Shown here piece after piece: positions 1 through 5,912 of a stretch of DNA of 6,463 nucleotides (its first letter is position 1; each line of letters begins with the position of its first letter). Source of the DNA: Coprobacillus sp. (GTDB lineage: Bacteria; Bacillota_I; Bacilli_A; RFN20; CAG-826); contig JAJQAP010000035.1 in assembly GCA_021203745.1 (NCBI GenBank), positions 1 to 6,463 of the forward strand, in the 5' to 3' direction. The position numbers and the translations under genes are program-made. The notes under the pieces are model-generated. The model did not search any database. It worked only from the letters and a program-made list of their open reading frames with translations, and was not told the origin of the DNA.

Positions 1-1464
1 GTCTTAGACTATGTATTTATCTATCCATGTGGAATGGGGATTGCAGGAGCCGCTTGGGCTACAGTGACAAGCCAAATTTTTTCGTTTGTTTTGGTAATAA
101 TATTCCAGTTTACAATAAATAAAGACGCGAAAATCACTAGTTTTAAGCACATATCTCCTAAAGGAGATATTTTAGGGGCAATTTATAAGGTTGGGTGGTC
201 CGCAATAGTGATGCAAGGGCTTTTATCCATTATGATGTTTGGATTAAACCTCATTCTTGGCACTGCAAATCCAGATGTTGTGGATGTGAATACATTAATC
301 GGTAGTTTTGGAATTTATTATAAGGTTATGCAGGTAGCTCTATATATCTGCTTTGGATTTCAAAACACAATCATTACCTTGCTGTCGTTTAACTATGGGC
401 TTAAAGATAAAGAGAGGGTAAAGAAGATAATTTGGGAAGGATTACTCATCTCTATTATTTTGATGGCCTTTATTACAATCATCTTTGAATCGTGTGCTTA
501 TCCTATTGCCTGGCTCTTTGGTTTTGCCGAAGGTAACAGCGAGTTTATCGATATCGTTACAAGAGCAATTAGGATAGGTTCTATCGGTTATATCTTTATG
601 GGGGTATCTGTCACAATCCAGGGAATCTTCCAAGGACTAAGAATGTCAGTTAGACCACTTATTATATCTCTCTTAAGATTTGCGGTTTTGATTATGCCTA
701 TCACCTTTGCATTCTTATACACACCCGATCCATTATCAAGTTGGTGGTGGGCATTCCCCATTACTGAATTAGGTTCTGTTATAGTCTCGTTAATCTTACT
801 TTATGATGTTTACAAAAAATATATTAAGAGTATGCCAGATAGACAACTAATCGATACAAAACATCTTATTATCACCATTAGTAGACAGCACGGCACAAAC
901 GGAAGAGAGATTGCCACAAAACTAGCGGATAGGCTTGGGGTGTCATTCTATGATAAAGAATTGCTTTTACAAGCAGCGGAGGAAACAGGCTTAGACGAAA
1001 CTTACCTAAAAGAAAAATTTGGAGATCATTCTAACTTTACAAGAGCGATGATTTCAAAAGAACCTAACCAAGAGGCTATCATAAAAGAGGGTGAAATAAT
1101 AAGAAGAATTGCAAACACAGAGTCATGTGTGATTCTTGGTAGAGCAGCGGATTATTTCCTTGAAGATTATCAGATTATTAGTATCTATCTTTGGGCGGAC
1201 GACGACACGCGCATTAATAACATTATGACTATCTATAATGACTCAAGGGATGAAGCAATTAAGAATATGAACTGGTCAGACAGAGGAAGGAGTTGGTATT
1301 ACCAATTTGTTTCAGGAAGAGGCTGGGGTAATCCCGAAAATTATGATCTCAGTCTAGACTGTTCAGTGGGGGTAGACGCGACAGTAGAAACGCTATATGC
1401 GTATATAAAACAACGTTATGAATCTTATCAAAAAGAGGCGCAATTAAAATCAATTCCTGAATAA
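1..1464 (+). CDS. MATE-family transporter (C-terminal half) fused to a cytidylate-kinase-like domain; 5' end outside window
   Basis: The reading frame is open from base 1. The codons before the first ATG (base 34) encode VLDYVFIYPCG, which together with GMGIAGAAWATVTSQ is a conserved MATE segment, so the true start lies upstream. Residues below count from that ATG. About 1-260 hold the second MATE half: hydrophobic helices near 11-27, 50-76, 90-120, 133-152, 181-200, 207-229 and 238-258. This family exports drugs or metabolites across the inner membrane using H+ or Na+ gradients. A charged linker (260-276) leads to a cytosolic cytidylate-kinase-like domain (about 277-464). It has ISRQHGTNGREIA (282-294) in the nucleotide-loop position, CVILGRAADYFL (365-376), and the family C-terminal motif YYQFVSGRGWGNPENYDLS (422-440). 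The loop has Arg instead of the Walker Lys, as I recall for this subfamily. Both domains seem intact and in one frame. Substrate, phosphoryl acceptor and any coupling between the halves are unknown. Confidence 0.9.
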   Translation, partial: VLDYVFIYPCGMGIAGAAWATVTSQIFSFVLVIIFQFTINKDAKITSFKHISPKGDILGAIYKVGWSAIVMQGLLSIMMFGLNLILGTANPDVVDVNTLIGSFGIYYKVMQVALYICFGFQNTIITLLSFNYGLKDKERVKKIIWEGLLISIILMAFITIIFESCAYPIAWLFGFAEGNSEFIDIVTRAIRIGSIGYIFMGVSVTIQGIFQGLRMSVRPLIISLLRFAVLIMPITFAFLYTPDPLSSWWWAFPITELGSVIVSLILLYDVYKKYIKSMPDRQLIDTKHLIITISRQHGTNGREIATKLADRLGVSFYDKELLLQAAEETGLDETYLKEKFGDHSNFTRAMISKEPNQEAIIKEGEIIRRIANTESCVILGRAADYFLEDYQIISIYLWADDDTRINNIMTIYNDSRDEAIKNMNWSDRGRSWYYQFVSGRGWGNPENYDLSLDCSVGVDATVETLYAYIKQRYESYQKEAQLKSIPE

Positions 1465-1482
1465 AACTCTGCAAAATAAAAG

Positions 1483-1508
1483 AAAGACCACAAATTGTGG
1501 CCTTTTTT
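1483..1508. terminator. Bidirectional intrinsic terminator between convergent genes
   Basis: The hairpin arms are CCACAA (1488-1493) and TTGTGG (1495-1500), a near-perfect palindrome. Outside one A/C mismatch, AAAG (1483-1486) pairs with CTTT (1502-1505). On the + strand a run of six T (1503-1508) follows. On the - strand the hairpin is followed by a T-rich stretch (TCTTTCTTTTATTTT). It lies 18 bases after the transporter-kinase stop and overlaps the stop codon of the convergent WYL gene (1507-1509), so one element probably ends both transcripts. The innermost A-T pairs probably stay open to form a loop. Confidence 0.75.
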
Positions 1509-2505
1509 ATTGTTCCTTATATTTTTGAAGTGCGTCTTGCAAGGTTTTTTCAACCCTTTTCCTAAACGATTCAGGACTAATCGCTCTAACACAATCACAG
1601 TATTGCAAACACCAATACATTAAAGATTGTTCATTACATCTCACTTTTGCGAAGATTTTATCGTCTTTGTTAAAGATTTGTGCCTTATTTCCAAACCAAT
1701 CATAAACGCAGTGGATTGATGGTTCATCTTTAATTTCTAGGGTGGCGTCAATTACTTCATCGTTAAAGACATAAACGTGCTCATTAAGAAAATCGATAAT
1801 ATTAAAATCTTTTAAAGTATCGAAGTCAGATCTGTCTTCAAGCTCGTAATCGTTGAGTACCGATACGTTTTTCATATAGTCAAGACGATAGATACTTAAA
1901 TCATCTTTGTTCTTTGTGTGGCAGAGTAAATAGTAACTGCCTAGGTTATTAACTAAATAGTATGGGGACACTCTATATTTATAGCCTGGATATTTCTCCA
2001 CTTGATTGCCTTCTCTATCATAAGTGTAATAGCTAAATGATATTTGCTTGTGTTGCTGCCTAGCTTCACTAATTGCATCAATTGTGTGGAAAATTTCTTT
2101 ATTAGGTACTCTGGATAATTCCGATGAAGATCTAATAAAATCGTAAGATTTTCGATCATAAATCGAGAGTGTATTCGACAATCTATTGGCTAAATCTTCC
2201 GCTTGATGAGCGGGAATGAATCGGGAAGAAAAAATACCATCTATTAGATAGGTAATTTCGCTCTTTTCAAATTCACGAGAAATAAGGTAATATCCACCCC
2301 TTAGGCCCCTTCCTATTTCTATATCGAGTTCCTGAAGAAGTTCAATTGTGGATCCAATAGATTTTCTCTCTAATTCTATTCCATATCTTTCATCGATACG
2401 ATCAATGATATTCTGCTGTGTTAAAGGATGATTTTCATCACTATAATCCTGTAAAATTCTAAGCACCATAATTGGAGATGCTTTCTTTTCTTGCAATATA
2501 GCCAT
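1507..2505 (-). CDS. WYL-domain helix-turn-helix transcriptional regulator
   Basis: This is a 332-residue DNA-binding regulator of the YafY/PafC-like WYL family. Counting from the ATG at 2503-2505, residues about 10-75 form a winged helix-turn-helix (SPIMVLRILQDYSDENHPLT, then QQNIIDRIDERYGIE, with GRGLRGGYYL as the wing). Residues about 140-225 form the WYL domain (YRVSPYYLVNNLGSYYLLCH near 177-196, then SIYRLDYMKNVSVL). The rest is the C-terminal WCX extension (LMYWCLQYCDCVRAISPESF near 295-314). WYL domains are thought to sense ligands, often nucleic acids or nucleotides; the ligand here is unknown. The frame also extends to a TTG at 2518-2520. I prefer the ATG because GGGAG sits 8 bases before it, while the SD-like AAAGGAG before the TTG is only 2 bases away. 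It is a single-gene unit, convergent with the transporter-kinase gene. Its target could be itself or a neighbour, but the sequence does not say. Confidence 0.88.
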   Translation of the reverse strand: MAILQEKKASPIMVLRILQDYSDENHPLTQQNIIDRIDERYGIELERKSIGSTIELLQELDIEIGRGLRGGYYLISREFEKSEITYLIDGIFSSRFIPAHQAEDLANRLSNTLSIYDRKSYDFIRSSSELSRVPNKEIFHTIDAISEARQQHKQISFSYYTYDREGNQVEKYPGYKYRVSPYYLVNNLGSYYLLCHTKNKDDLSIYRLDYMKNVSVLNDYELEDRSDFDTLKDFNIIDFLNEHVYVFNDEVIDATLEIKDEPSIHCVYDWFGNKAQIFNKDDKIFAKVRCNEQSLMYWCLQYCDCVRAISPESFRKRVEKTLQDALQKYKEQ

Positions 2506-2513
2506 AACAGTAA

Positions 2514-2518
2514 CTCCC
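2514..2518 (-). promoter_or_regulatory. Ribosome binding site deciding the WYL regulator start
   Basis: On the - strand GGGAG lies 8 bases before the ATG at 2503-2505, a normal spacing. A stronger-looking AAAGGAG (2523-2529) lies further upstream, 17 bases from this ATG and 2 bases from the in-frame TTG at 2518-2520, so neither distance is usual. The ATG with the nearer site is the simplest reading. Confidence 0.55.
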
Positions 2519-2558
2519 AAAACTCCTTTATGATACTAAAAACGTACCTATTACATAT

Positions 2559-2587
2559 ATTATAAAAAAAAAAGTTGTCCGAAAAAA
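2559..2587 (-). promoter_or_regulatory. Candidate promoter of the WYL regulator
   Basis: A perfect -10 hexamer TATAAT (2559-2564, read on the - strand) lies about 55 bases before the chosen ATG. There is no good -35: 17 bases upstream lies only a T-run (2582-2587), matching TTGACA at just the first two bases. The element directly follows the T-tract of the upstream terminator, so it would restart transcription where the preceding operon stops. In such AT-rich DNA a TATAAT can occur by chance. Confidence 0.35.
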
Positions 2588-2594
2588 AGGACAA
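2564..2594 (-). terminator. Intrinsic terminator after the cysteine hydrolase gene
   Basis: On the - strand, TTGTCC (2594-2589) and GGACAA (2580-2575) form a perfect 6-bp stem around an 8-base T-rich loop. After one C comes a run of ten T (2573-2564). It starts about 30 bases after the hydrolase stop codon, where a terminator is expected. The stem is short, with three G-C pairs, so strength may be moderate. The same inverted repeat could instead be an operator for the WYL regulator, because it lies just upstream of that gene's candidate -10. Confidence 0.6.
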
Positions 2595-2625
2595 ATGTGA
2601 TTTTTTTTGAACTCTTATTTTTTTA

Positions 2626-3177
2626 TTATAATTTTTTTAAGATCTGATCGGTGTTTATAATGTCTGCTCCATACATGCTAGACATGAATTTAATTGCTTG
2701 GTCGTGGTTTTCTTGTGTAAAAGCGGTAGTGCCATCATTTAAAACTATAATCTTATAGCCAAGATAATAGGCATCCGCCACTGTATGTTGAACACATATA
2801 TGAGTATGGACACCAACAAAGATTAATGAGTTAACACCAAGTTCATTTAGAAGGATGTCTAAATCGGTTCTAAAGAAAGCAGAGTACCTTCTTTTATAAA
2901 TGACATAATCTTTATCAGGATTATAATCTAAATCTTTAATAATTTTAGCGCCTTCACTATCTTTAACTGCGTGTTCTCCCCAAAGTTCAAATTCTTTATC
3001 GATGCCTTTAAGGTGAGAGTCACACGCAAAAATAACTGGAACATTTTTCTCTCTTGCTTTTAGGACAAGCTTTTTAACGTTAGGCACAATCGCAGTGCTT
3101 CTATCGAATTTTAAAGCGCCATAGAAAAAGTCCTCTAACATATCAATAACAATTACTGCGTATTTTTCTTCTTTCAT
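2626..3177 (-). CDS. Nicotinamidase/isochorismatase-family cysteine hydrolase
   Basis: This is a 183-residue cytosolic hydrolase with an alpha/beta isochorismatase fold. The family's catalytic triad is visible: D12 (AVIVIDMLEDFF), K95 (IYKRRYSAFF) and C128 (GVHTHICVQHT). D53, H55 and H69 (CDSHLKG and WGEHAV) match the Asp-x-His...His metal site of nicotinamidases, so a PncA-like amidase converting nicotinamide to nicotinate for NAD salvage is plausible. The family also hydrolyses other amides, so the substrate is not settled. The frame continues upstream to 3243, but I chose the ATG at 3175-3177. The conserved fold starts there, GGGAG lies 9 bases upstream, and the longer form would overlap the preceding membrane-protein gene by about 50 bases. 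The gap to that gene is only 13 bases, so the two are probably co-transcribed. A hairpin terminator follows. Confidence 0.87.
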   Translation of the reverse strand: MKEEKYAVIVIDMLEDFFYGALKFDRSTAIVPNVKKLVLKAREKNVPVIFACDSHLKGIDKEFELWGEHAVKDSEGAKIIKDLDYNPDKDYVIYKRRYSAFFRTDLDILLNELGVNSLIFVGVHTHICVQHTVADAYYLGYKIIVLNDGTTAFTQENHDQAIKFMSSMYGADIINTDQILKKL

Positions 3178-3186
3178 TTTTGCTAT

Positions 3187-3191
3187 CTCCC
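3187..3191 (-). promoter_or_regulatory. Ribosome binding site of the cysteine hydrolase, overlapping the upstream stop
   Basis: On the - strand GGGAG lies 9 bases before the ATG at 3175-3177, and its first base is the last base of the upstream gene's TAG stop (3191-3193). A ribosome finishing the membrane protein would therefore stop on this site, which suggests translational coupling. It also supports the shorter start of the hydrolase. Confidence 0.65.
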
Positions 3192-3934
3192 TAGAATGGT
3201 ACAAAATCCCATTCATTTTTAATATCGTCGAAACTAACAACACCTTCTGTTCTACCTATATTATAATCACTAAAGCGTTTTTTAACCCAGTGTCTTGTTC
3301 CTGAATTAAGAATCATATATTCTGCGATAGCACCTATCAGGATAAAACAAAGAGCACCAGACGCTGCAATGATAGGATAAACAAATGATTCATTGTTTGA
3401 GAATCTAATTAAAGCGGATATTTCAAAAGAGAAGGCAGTTACAATAGCTCCTGCAAAATAGATCATATTTGCCGTGCTTAGTATTGGAGTGTTTCGCTTC
3501 CGATAGGCAATTAACTTTTCAATTGATGCCCCTATTCGATATACCGCATAGATTCCAATGAGGATAAGCATGTAGTTAGCGTATCTAGTATTAATATCAC
3601 CATTAAAGACAAGAAGAACAACCGCCACTAAGAGGAAGTTCATAATAAAGAGGAGTCCACCTGATATACGATATTCTCTCCAACCCTGATTTTCATCAAG
3701 ACCATGGTTATAAAGATTAAAGACAAGCATTAGTCTTAAGCCAGTTAATAGAAGATAGAATGCACCAAAAGCAATAAACCAGAACGAGTTATAATAAATA
3801 CCACATATGATTTCCCATAGGGAGTAAATGATGTTTATAACAAGAGAACAACAAAGGTTGACCCTAGCTCTAAACCAATAGTCTTCCCTAAATCTTCTAA
3901 TGTAGTGATTCTTTTCTTTTACTTGTTCTGGCAT
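3191..3934 (-). CDS. Six-helix integral membrane protein of unknown function
   Basis: I do not recognise the family of this 247-residue protein. Hydrophobic segments lie near residues 25-46, 50-74, 90-111, 118-140, 152-176 and 184-208. Basic residues cluster at the N-terminus (YIRRFREDYWFRAR), in the loop near 144-147 (YRKR) and in the tail (WVKKRF, 216-221), consistent with both ends in the cytoplasm by the positive-inside rule. There is no cleavable signal peptide and no nucleotide-binding or obvious catalytic motif. The acidic tail ends DDIKNEWDFVPF. An in-frame TGA 18 bases before the ATG leaves that ATG as the start, but only a weak GGGA precedes it, about 9-10 bases away. It has its own candidate promoter and probably forms a two-gene operon with the cysteine hydrolase. 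A transporter or an envelope role would both fit; neither is shown. Confidence 0.82.
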   Translation of the reverse strand: MPEQVKEKNHYIRRFREDYWFRARVNLCCSLVINIIYSLWEIICGIYYNSFWFIAFGAFYLLLTGLRLMLVFNLYNHGLDENQGWREYRISGGLLFIMNFLLVAVVLLVFNGDINTRYANYMLILIGIYAVYRIGASIEKLIAYRKRNTPILSTANMIYFAGAIVTAFSFEISALIRFSNNESFVYPIIAASGALCFILIGAIAEYMILNSGTRHWVKKRFSDYNIGRTEGVVSFDDIKNEWDFVPF

Positions 3935-3961
3935 GTAAAAATTATCCCAAATTCAATGTAA

Positions 3962-3990
3962 ATTTTAGGTAAAAAATATTCACAAGTAAA
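3962..3990 (-). promoter_or_regulatory. Candidate promoter of the membrane protein-hydrolase pair
   Basis: On the - strand, -35 TTTACT (3985-3990) and -10 TAAAAT (3962-3967) are separated by 17 bases and match the consensus at 4 and 5 of 6 positions. The -10 lies 27 bases before the ATG at 3932-3934, giving a short leader of about 20 bases. The surrounding DNA is very AT-rich, so a chance match is possible, but the 88-base gap is the only sizeable one between these - strand genes. Confidence 0.45.
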
Positions 3991-3997
3991 TATTTTT
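3972..3997. repeat. Perfect 9-bp AT-only inverted repeat overlapping the candidate promoter
   Basis: Arms AAAAATATT (3972-3980) and AATATTTTT (3989-3997) are exact reverse complements around the 8-base spacer CACAAGTA. The repeat covers the candidate -35 and most of the promoter spacer, as an operator would. Alternatively, it is a weak A/T hairpin helping to end the acetyltransferase transcript, whose stop is about 25 bases upstream. With no G-C pairs the RNA hairpin would be unstable, and AT-rich DNA gives such repeats by chance fairly often. Confidence 0.45.
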
Positions 3998-4022
3998 ATA
4001 TGGCAAAAAAGTATCTAAAAAA

Positions 4023-4556
4023 TTATTTACTAAAAAATTTAGGATGGAATCCCATTCCTATAAATGAGGACATCATTTCATGAAAGCCATCATAATCAAA
4101 TGGGGTTTTCTTAGACATAATCTCAAAGTTCTCATTGTTGAAATAATAAAAGAGATTTATCTCTTTATATCCATTTCTAAGATAGAAATTTTTACGTCTT
4201 ATTCTCATATCATTATTTTGACATTCTGAATCAATCATCTCAAAGTCAACGATCTGAATGGCATCAGGATATAAGTTTTCTAAGAGTTTAAGAATTTGAG
4301 TGCCATAACCTTTGTTTCTAAGCTCTTTTTGAACCGCGAGAAAAAAGAGATAAGCAAAGTTCATTTTATGTCGTATGACAACATAACCAACAAATAAATT
4401 CTCATCAAAAAAGGCCCAAAAGTCGACTTCTTGCATTTCTGTTGCCTTTAAAAAAGCTTTTGGAGGAACATACTCAGATGGAGGAAATGCTTCTTTAGCT
4501 AAATTCTCAATTTTATCAAAATCTGCAAAATCTTTATCTACTTTTACGGCGTTCAT
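4023..4556 (-). CDS. GNAT-family N-acetyltransferase
   Basis: This is a 177-residue acetyl-CoA-dependent transferase. The central part has the GNAT acetyl-CoA motif A: strand FFLAVQKELR followed by RNKGYG (80-85), the R/Q-x-x-G-x-G pyrophosphate loop, and helix TQILKLLENL. The later IRRKNFYLRNGYKE (119-132) is the usual motif B region, where a Tyr near the end often helps catalysis. The preceding segment WAFFDENLFVGYVVIRH gives the beta strands before motif A. The acceptor may be a small molecule or a protein and cannot be told from sequence. Its ATG (4554-4556) overlaps the TGA stop of the methyltransferase gene by ATGA, with AGGAG 5 bases upstream inside that gene, so translation is probably coupled. 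The neighbourhood (metG, rlmD) hints at a housekeeping role, but I see no specific RimI-type signature. Confidence 0.88.
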   Translation of the reverse strand: MNAVKVDKDFADFDKIENLAKEAFPPSEYVPPKAFLKATEMQEVDFWAFFDENLFVGYVVIRHKMNFAYLFFLAVQKELRNKGYGTQILKLLENLYPDAIQIVDFEMIDSECQNNDMRIRRKNFYLRNGYKEINLFYYFNNENFEIMSKKTPFDYDGFHEMMSSFIGMGFHPKFFSK

Positions 4557-5896
4557 TTTTTCTCCTTTTTGAAGAGAGCAACGATAGTTTCTGTGTGATA
4601 TGTTCGAGGGAACATATCCACTGGTTGTACTTCTTTTATCTCATAATCATCCACAAGATATGTTAAATCCCTCGCAAGCGTTGCAGGGTTACACGAAATG
4701 TATGCGATTTTAGAAGGTCCATTCTTAACGAGAGCATTTAGAAACTCTGGGGTGGATCCTTTTCGTGGCGCATCCATTATCACGACATCAAATTTATCAT
4801 CAGTATTCACTAGGTAATCTGTACAATCTTCGTTAATAAGATTGATGTTTTCTATTCCATTATCTTTGGCGTTCTTAACTGCGTTTTTATGTGCGCTTTT
4901 TTCTAGTTCTACACAAGTAACATCTTTCACATATTGAGAGGCAATCATCCCAATTGTTCCTACCCCTGAGTAAGCATCTAAAAGCCTGTCGTTTTTTGTT
5001 AAACCCACTAAATCAAAAGCTTTTTGATATAAAATCTCTACTTGTTTAGGATTTACTTGGAAGAATGATTTTGAGGAAATATTGAAGTTTATACCTAAAA
5101 TTGAATCTCTAATAAACCCCCTTCCATAAAGAGTCTTTTCTTCTTCCCCAAGAATAACATTTGTGTCTCTCTTATTAATGTTTTGAACCACTGTGGTGAT
5201 GTTTGGACATCTCTCAATGAGAGCCTTAACGAAGTTGTTTCTCGAAGCGAAAGAATCACAATTAGTCACTAATACCACCATGATGTCCTCGTAATGATAA
5301 CTAGTCCTAATTAAAACGTGCCTAATGACACCTGATCGATTATCTTCGTTATAAGGTTCAATCTTCATAGAAAGCATTAGGGATTTTATTGTCTTTAAGA
5401 TATCTCTTGCTCTTATATCCTCTATATAGCACTCGTCATTTGGAATAATCTTGTGTGTCTTTGCCTTATAGAAACCATAGATGATATCTTTCCCATTCCT
5501 TTGGAATGGCACTTGAATTTTATTTCGGTAATGATATGCGTCTTCCATTCCAATTACATCATTAACTGGTACATCGATATGACCAATTCTTTTTAGTGCG
5601 TCTTCAACCTTTTTCTTTTTGTATTTTAATTCATATTCATAGATAGCGTTCTGAAAAGTACAACCACCACATGAAGAGGAAATCTTACAAAGAGGTTCTA
5701 TCCTATCTTTACTCTTTTCTATGAGTCTAACTATCTTTCCATAGGCTACCCCTTTAGTGCGGTAGATAATCTCAACTTCCGCTTTTTCACCAAGTAAAAG
5801 TCCATCTACAAAAATGGTCTCATTAATGAATTTAATGACACCTTTACCTTCGCTTGTTAAATCGCTACATACACCAGTTATTGTTTTATTTGCCAT
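4553..5896 (-). CDS. rlmD: 23S rRNA (uracil-C5)-methyltransferase, RlmD/RlmCD type
   Basis: This 447-residue SAM-dependent enzyme forms 5-methyluridine in 23S rRNA. E. coli RlmD modifies U1939; the single Bacillus enzyme (RlmCD) modifies U747 and U1939, and which applies here is open. Residues about 1-60 are a TRAM RNA-binding domain. C70, C76, C79 and C156 (CKISSSCGGC, then NDECYIED) match the four ligands of the family's [4Fe-4S] cluster. Next come SFFQVNPKQ (277-285), the SAM loop DAYSGVGTIG (307-316), DAPRKG (375-380), the catalytic Cys C402 in AYISCNPATLARD, and the general base E436 in YHTET. All key residues are present and the length is normal. The start ATG lies 17 bases past the metG stop, with no clear Shine-Dalgarno in the 16-base gap, so ribosomes may re-initiate after metG. 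It is the middle gene of the metG-rlmD-acetyltransferase cluster. Confidence 0.94.
   Translation of the reverse strand: MANKTITGVCSDLTSEGKGVIKFINETIFVDGLLLGEKAEVEIIYRTKGVAYGKIVRLIEKSKDRIEPLCKISSSCGGCTFQNAIYEYELKYKKKKVEDALKRIGHIDVPVNDVIGMEDAYHYRNKIQVPFQRNGKDIIYGFYKAKTHKIIPNDECYIEDIRARDILKTIKSLMLSMKIEPYNEDNRSGVIRHVLIRTSYHYEDIMVVLVTNCDSFASRNNFVKALIERCPNITTVVQNINKRDTNVILGEEEKTLYGRGFIRDSILGINFNISSKSFFQVNPKQVEILYQKAFDLVGLTKNDRLLDAYSGVGTIGMIASQYVKDVTCVELEKSAHKNAVKNAKDNGIENINLINEDCTDYLVNTDDKFDVVIMDAPRKGSTPEFLNALVKNGPSKIAYISCNPATLARDLTYLVDDYEIKEVQPVDMFPRTYHTETIVALFKKEKK
4562..4566 (-). promoter_or_regulatory. Ribosome binding site of the acetyltransferase inside the methyltransferase gene
   Basis: AGGAG on the - strand lies 5 bases before the ATG at 4554-4556, within the last codons of the upstream gene (the KKEKK tail). 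With the ATGA overlap, this supports coupled translation and fixes the acetyltransferase start. Confidence 0.65.
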
Positions 5897-5912
5897 AGTT
5901 TTTTTATAAAAA

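Noticed and set aside
442..633. Open frame of 63 codons on the - strand
   Set aside because: It lies wholly antisense to the transmembrane core of the MATE gene, has a low-complexity charged translation and no ribosome binding site that I can support.
832..864. Internal start (ATG at 832-834) making the kinase-like domain a separate protein
   Set aside because: Only a weak AAGAG lies very near the ATG, and the transporter frame continues without a stop, so a fusion is the simpler reading.
1953..2159. Open frame of 68 codons on the - strand
   Set aside because: It lies inside the WYL regulator gene in another frame on the same strand; the WYL frame shows clear family motifs across this stretch.
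2575..2610. Reading the TTGTCC/GGACAA hairpin as a + strand terminator because of the T8 run at 2601-2608
   Set aside because: No + strand gene ends upstream of it, and the T-run starts 6 bases after the stem. The - strand reading, with a T10 tract one base after the stem and a gene ending just before, fits better.
3178..3243. N-terminal extension of the cysteine hydrolase (22 residues)
   Set aside because: It overlaps the C-terminus of the membrane protein gene, is not part of the isochorismatase fold, and the ATG at 3175-3177 has a well-placed GGGAG.
3935..4022. Small RNA or riboswitch in the 88-base gap
   Set aside because: Apart from the AT-only inverted repeat and a promoter-like pair there is no G-C-containing stem or recognisable riboswitch core, and the space is too short for most known classes.
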